This document shows, piece by piece, positions 58,305-64,000 of a DNA stretch of 64,000 bases. Under the pieces are notes generated by a model. The model saw nothing but the letters and a program-made list of their open reading frames with translations. It made no database searches and was not told the DNA's origin. This DNA comes from Acanthochlamys bracteata (lineage: Eukaryota > Streptophyta > Magnoliopsida > Pandanales > Velloziaceae): NCBI GenBank assembly GCA_019914995.1, contig CM034140.1:2170001-2234000 (forward strand). Reading direction: 5' to 3'. How positions within the stretch are numbered: the stretch's first letter is position 1; every line of letters begins with the position of its first letter. The translations under genes and the position numbers were made by a program.

Positions 58305-61300
58305 TTATGCATCTTCAGAAGCAGCACTTGCAGCACTCAAATCCACAGACAAATTAAGCTCCTGCATGAGGCATTGTAGGAATTCAGTCTCTTTAATGAA
58401 GTACAGTTTCTTTTTTGATGTGCATACAGCAAACTAAGTTTTCACTTACTGCGTGCAATATCAGTAAAAGGAATCCAAAATTATTTTTGAGGCTTACCTT
58501 TCCAGTAATCTTTGTGTACATGGCAAGAACATCCTGCACCGTTGACTCAAAGTGTGTTGTTGCATCATAGCTCTGCAAAAAGAGTTGATTATCTTCATCA
58601 CAATGCACAAATGAAGAAGTAATCCAGGAAGTGCTAGATCTAATGCACACTTACAGTAGAAATAAAGCAATTGTCCTGCTCTTGCTTGTTAATTGGTTCA
58701 TATCTGTCATAGATATCAAAGAAGGTCTCATCAACTGGTCCAAGAAGGTCGATTCCAGGCTTCAGCTCAGTCTCAGGATTGTTTGTTTCAGCTTCAGTTG
58801 ACACAAAAGCAATGTACTTTCCTTTAGGAGCAACATTATGGGAGTAAGAGCAGCAAAACAAGTACCTGCGGATAAAACGGGGCTACATCACACAAGAGCA
58901 ACATTATGCAGAAAGTCTGGTACTTTAGGTTTTCTCATGCACTACTACCAAACCAACTACCGGAGCTATTCCGGCCTCAATTTGCAAATCTTTGAGTCAT
59001 AAGATGAAATCTCTATACTTTGGTTTTATATCACTAAGTTGCAATACAAATTATCATTTGTTAATTTCGAGCTGGAAAGGAAATATCTTCTAGGATGCAC
59101 AGGATGTTGGGTATGCCAAGATCTTAGGAAGAGTTATACCATGAAACTTAAGAAGAAAGAAAGGGAAACAAAGACAAAATAACAGCTATGATGACTTACA
59201 TGTCTGATTTGCGCCCTAGTTGTTTCTGTGGAAGAATTATCTGCACAGAGTGTGCATCATTTGTGTCTGGAATGGGATGACTCATTATACAAATCGCACG
59301 TGCTACTCTTCCGACCTTCTTGACCTGCCATGAGAAATGGGTTCAAATCAATTGGCATTAAGAAGAAAGGCCACGGTACAGTTCCAATAGCTTCCCAAGT
59401 GGTTACCTTGTCAGGCAAGTATGACGGATCACACACAACCTTTTTGCATTTAGCAGTTTCACCCTCAGAGGTCACACCATAGGCCTTTCCATTCTCATCA
59501 AACTCAACCTGCAATTCATTATATCAGACATTTATGAACAATTTCTATCAAGAAGCTTGCAGCATATTCCACACAAATATATACTTTATAACCCTAACTG
59601 AGAAGAATATTGTAAGTGGAATTTTTCCTCATTATAAAAAGTAATTGTTATAGACACCCTGTAAACATTTGGTATATATTTTCAGCTAAATTAAAAAAAT
59701 AAGCACATATTCAAAGCACAACGATTAACAGTGCAAGAGCGTAGTATTCCTTGTTCAAGATCTGACTTCAGCTTAGAGAAGTCAAGAATGCTCATCTTAG
59801 AACATAACCCAGAAGTAATTTACCTTGCATTCAGGTTTATTCAGCATGTATGTACCACCATAAACAGCACTCAAACGAGCAAATCCCTGTCGGTTGAAAT
59901 TTGCATCTTCAACATATGAGAAATCAATATTTATGTCAAAGATAAAAAGCTTGACAGCAGCGAACAGACCTGGGGAAGTTCACCAAGACCATATAGAGGA
60001 TAGATGTATGGGGAACCTCCTTGAAACCGTGCCAAAGATTCTGCATACAGCTATGCAAGGCAAAAATGGATGCTTGTAAGAACTTCTAATGACTCGAATT
60101 TGGAGTCATGAGACTTGGACAACACCATAGGAGAGAACAAAATTTCTACCTTCATTCGTTTTACGAAATCCATAGCAGGCTGATCCAAGTAGCTATCATC
60201 CCTATGAAGTGCTAATGCATGCCCAATGAAATCCACAGTATCATCTTCTAATCCATATTTCCTGCAATAATGGATAATCTTAAACAAAGCAATGTGCATT
60301 TGACGATAGATGTCCAGCAACCAGAAGCATCCAGTGAAGTCTTTTCACCAAATGATCAATAGAATAACTGCTTTTTGCTTAAATGGTAACATGCCTATTT
60401 AAATCTTCATCCCATGTTTACCGTACAATAGCCAGCATAGAAGCATTATATAATGGCTATATCATCATCACCATCATAACCACAATCACCATTGAGAAGG
60501 CACTATCAATCTTCCATATGTTCACAAAAACATATCACTTGATTAGGCATCTTGCATTAGTAAGGATCTAGCAAAAATATGACAAGCAGGTAACTTGGAA
60601 TGGTGTATACTTAAAGAAATTTATCAGGCAGTCTCGCACCGCTAGCAACGGATGGTACTAGTATATTCTATAAGGAATTGCTTAGTTCAGATTATGTATA
60701 TACTCTACCAATTTGGTAAGCAACTCTTAAAATGCACTGATAGTACTTATGGAATATAGAACTTTAAAAAAGTAAAAGATGCAAGTGATACTTACGAAAT
60801 AACATCTCTGGCTGTAACTTTATTAAGATCGAGCCCTTCATGGGATTTTGGATCATTCTCTTCATAGTCCTGAACATAGATGAAGAACTTTCTTGCACGG
60901 CGTTTCTCGAAAAGTCCCATCAAGGTAGATTTTAGTGCTTCAACATCAGTGGCTGGCACTTTGTAGATCTAATAAAAAGAGATTGGAACATGAGAAATTG
61001 AATAAAAATTCCAATTCTGACCACATATAACATTATAAAACTGACATACCTTCCCTTTGTTGTAGACATAACTCCCATCAACAGCCTTAAAGTTAAGATA
61101 TTGAGTAACATTGGTGCGGATAAGAACACGGACTAGAGTTCCATTTGCCATCATGAACTGCAGTTTCATGGATAAAAACATCAAGAAAAATCCAATTCTA
61201 TGATGTTGCTTCAATATTTTACTTTAAGATGCATTTCCTGGTAATTTAAATGAAAACATTACCTACAAGGAACTAAATAGTTTTACCCCCTATATGAAAT

Positions 61301-62329
61301 CTATAATCTTGCATAATCAATTATCGTCTTCCAATATCTTTGTGTTATCCAGCTTTATTAAAATGCCTGCTCTACTCCATGACAGTAGATTGCATTAAAA
61401 AGCAAAATATGACATCAACAGCCAAATTAAAGCCTGATATCAATTTTCTTCTCACAGTATCATTTCTAGATGTCACCAACAAGGATAAATTATAAAAGAA
61501 GCAACAGAATCCACAAAACGAGAACAGTGAATGCAACAAACCTTTGGAATCATGTCAACATTGTATTCCTTGCTTGCACCCAAATGTTCTGGCGGCTTAT
61601 CATTACCACGGAAGCGCTTCCAGAGCTATAATGCATGATCAAACACCACATAAAGCACATAAATTTTAATTCAGAGAGAGGAAAACCTTTTACCATCTAA
61701 GAGGATAGTAGGAAAAACAAAAATGATCAGAGGAGGACTACTAAAAAGCACCTGAACAAGGTTAAGGGAAGTAGACTCGCCTCCGTAGTAATCATTCCTG
61801 TCCATGTGAAGGACCTGTTCCAAAGGGGACACAGTTCATCGAATGAATTTTTACAAATCATGGATTGAGTTGTTTGCTAGTTTTCAGATGTAACTAGTTA
61901 TCATGCCCCCTTTCAATTATTTATATAATTTAACGTCCAACCAAATAAACCAGTCCAAATACTTCTTTAAAGTTTGGCTATAACCAACTAATACCTTGCA
62001 GTAGATCAATGCCTCATCAGCTACTAGATCGCTGTTCATATACCACTAATTGGAACATAATCTCAACTTCAGTCACACATAAGAATATTCCACTATCACT
62101 AATCAACTAGATAATGAAGCAAGAGATTGCAATTCTCCATCTAGCTACAACTACATATCTAGCTTATTCACCTAATCAATTCAAATGCAAGCTAGAGAGG
62201 AAAATTTGAAATTATAAAAAAAAATATTAAAAAAGATGAAACCTTAAGGCCATCGACGGAGAGGAGACCGCTGAGAATGCATTCCTTGAGTCCAGTACCG
62301 AGAACGATGACATCGTACTCCTCATCCAT
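58305..62329 (-). CDS. GDI: Rab GDP-dissociation inhibitor
   Basis: Thirteen exons: 62243-62329, 61752-61814, 61542-61625, 61050-61157, 60796-60968, 60150-60261, 59970-60050, 59824-59886, 59407-59508, 59200-59324, 58655-58865, 58498-58572, 58305-58361. All junctions keep the frame and the total is 446 residues, the usual GDI length. Hallmarks are [20 protein letters not shown] (Rossmann-like start), [16 protein letters not shown] (conserved region 1), [20 protein letters not shown] (region 3A/B area) and the C-terminal [10 protein letters not shown] tail. GDI extracts prenylated GDP-bound Rab GTPases from membranes and returns them to donor membranes, so it serves general vesicle traffic in the cytosol. 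No lesion was seen. The GEGT-type Rab escort protein insertions are absent, so this is GDI and not REP. Confidence 0.97.
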
Positions 62330-64000
62330 TGTCGATCACACACAGAGAAACAAAACTCTTTACAAAAAGAATAAGAGTTGCAGAGAGAAGAACGATGGAG
62401 TGGGAGAGATGGAAGAGAGTGAAGAAATAGAGAGAAGTAAATAAGGAGAAGAAGAAGAGATGAGAACAAGTCCATCGGCCCGGGAATGCCGTTGCACCAC
62501 TGCACAGCACTTCCTCCGCCTCGCACGCCCGCGTTCACACATACGCTGCTTATTGTTTGCCTGCCGGTCACTGACGAGACTATTAATGGGCCAAACTAGT
62601 AATGGGTTTTAATCTGACCTGTTAGCAATGGGCTCCAATAGCGGTTCCATTATATTAAAAATTACTATCCTCTAATATGTCAGTATGTGCGAAAAGAGCC
62701 AAAAGACAATAATATTTTACTATCAAAACAATAGTTGTCAAAACTTTTTCGCGAACAACTTATTTTAAAGGTCATTTCTGTGATAAATAAGTTTCTAAAA
62801 TTTTAACATATCATTTCTGTGATAATTTATCAGTTATAATTTGCTATGGAGATTAGTAAAATATCATTACACATTTATAAATTTCTCTTCACGTGTATCA
62901 TGAAAATTTTTAAGCAAATACAGAAATTATTCGCTTGAAAATTAGTGTATTCTCCAATCATATAAATAGTATTCTAAAAAAAATTGATCTAATATTATCT
63001 ACTAAATAATAATGTTATGTATTTTCATGCAGATAACTTTTATTTTGTTTGTACAGAATATAATAACATATCTCATTCTATAATTATTATTATATATAAA
63101 GTAGAGATGTATTTTAAAAAATGATTTTTAAGAGTTAATTTTTAAAAAGGAATTTCTAAAAATAAGTTTTTAAAAATCTATAAATTATTAAAAATTATAA
63201 ATTTTTGATTAAAAATGTTATTTTAGGATACATCCTAAATTACATATATGATTGGTCACAGCTTATATAAAATTATAGACAATTAATATTGAAAACAATG
63301 GTGAAGACGACATTTTAAGTGTTTAATAAAAATGCATCTTTTTAAATAAAAATTAGTTTATTTTATTTTAAAATATAATTTTTTAATTTTTAAAAAATAT
63401 TAAATAAATTTTATTAAATATTTAAAAAAATTAATTTAAGAAAGTTGAACTGAAAAAATTAAAAATCACCCGCCAAAACGTACTCTCCAAACGCGGCCGA
63501 AGTAAGAATAGTCACTTTTCAGTGGGCCGTCAGTAAAAGAGGTCCATTTGACTTTCCTCCTTTGTGTTTTTGTTACAGCTAAAGGCTGCAAGAGTTCCAA
63601 CTGAATCTCAAAATTTTTCTTTCTTCTGTTTATCTTCTTCGATCTATAGCCATGTTTGCATTTTGTTTCGTTGGCCCAATGCATGCAAGTGAGAGAGAGA
63701 AAGAGAAAAGCCAAGACATTTTTGGTCATCCTCTGTATTATCACCAAGCATAGAGAAGCCGCCAAGCGTGGCTTTCGTAGCTATTTCCCAAAGCTTCTCT
63801 TGAATACGAGCTCTCTTCTTTAAAATGAATATATAGCTATTACATATCTGTTAAACTAGGATCATAGGTACCTATGTTATAGGTTGTTGCTGATTACCAT
63901 GCAAGCACAGACATGCTCTTCTATATATTTTTTTCCTTGACTGAACATTAGCATTTTCTGTTTGTTTTGGTTTGTAGATAGTTATGGTTTCTCTCTAGGA
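62330..64000. other. GDI promoter/5' UTR and intergenic DNA to the window edge
   Basis: About 62330-62480 is purine-rich on the plus strand (CT-rich leader of GDI). Site II-like TGGGCC and GGGCTC words occur near 62587 and 62631. About 62650-63460 is AT-rich. The last part (63465-63800) is GC-richer, with TTTGAC and GGGCCG words; one 99-codon minus-strand frame there resembles nothing that I know. It may be the flank of a gene beyond the right edge. Confidence 0.4.

Noticed and set aside
63466-63765. A 99-codon minus-strand open frame near the right edge
   Set aside because: It matches no family that I know, has unusual composition (many Lys/Arg/Trp) and lies in what looks like upstream DNA of another gene.
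1-64000. tRNA, rRNA, snRNA, known miRNA precursors and CRISPR-like arrays
   Set aside because: I looked for B-box words (GGTTCGAATCC type), conserved snRNA starts and common plant miRNA sequences on both strands and saw none. The only regularly spaced repeats are the LTR hairpin units.

Overview
The window is nuclear DNA of a flowering plant, almost certainly a eudicot. The genes have GT-AG introns, intergenic DNA is very AT-rich and full of short inverted-repeat transposons, there is a Ty3/gypsy retrotransposon with an initiator-Met tRNA primer site, and the families are plant-specific (Dof factor, CC-NBS-LRR, plant U-box/ARM E3, XB3-type ankyrin E3). The species cannot be fixed from the sequence. 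Exon coordinates below were read by eye from splice consensus and family reading frames.

Layout. 1-1127 (-): 5' half of an XB3/XBAT31-type ankyrin-RING E3 ligase, cut by the left edge. 3238-5331 (+): ribosomal protein eL36. 5.6-11.5 kb: a rearranged block with an ACD11/GLTP-type lipid transfer gene (7757-8648, +), its duplicated flanks, and several MITE-like insertions. 11835-14684 (-): a two-exon CC-NBS-LRR gene. 18293-21874 (+): a U-box/ARM E3 pseudogene that keeps its introns but has a nonsense codon and several frameshifts. 25251-26600 (-): a two-exon Dof transcription factor. 27-36 kb: gene-poor, MITE-rich DNA with faint decayed coding traces near 35-36 kb. 36341-46431 (-): an old, defective Tekay-like gypsy retrotransposon with about 2.5-kb LTRs. 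47691-50643 (+): cytosolic HSC70 with a perfect heat-shock element. 53920-54882 (-): a membrane-anchored plant protein of unknown function. 58305-62329 (-): complete 13-exon Rab GDP-dissociation inhibitor. 62.3-64 kb: intergenic.

The genes form no operon-like or pathway cluster. Four are housekeeping or chaperone/trafficking genes (eL36, HSC70, GDI) or a regulator (Dof). Three relate to immunity or cell-death control by family (XB3-type E3, ACD11-like protein, NLR), and the broken U-box gene is of a type often linked to defence signalling. Their proximity may be chance.

I see no convincing new multi-gene system. The most informative structures are: a tandem duplication of the ACD11-like locus whose second copy kept the flanks but lost the gene; reciprocal empty sites within that duplication that date two MITE insertions; a hairpin-forming tandem array inside the retrotransposon LTR whose copy number differs between the two LTRs; and the multiply broken U-box pseudogene.
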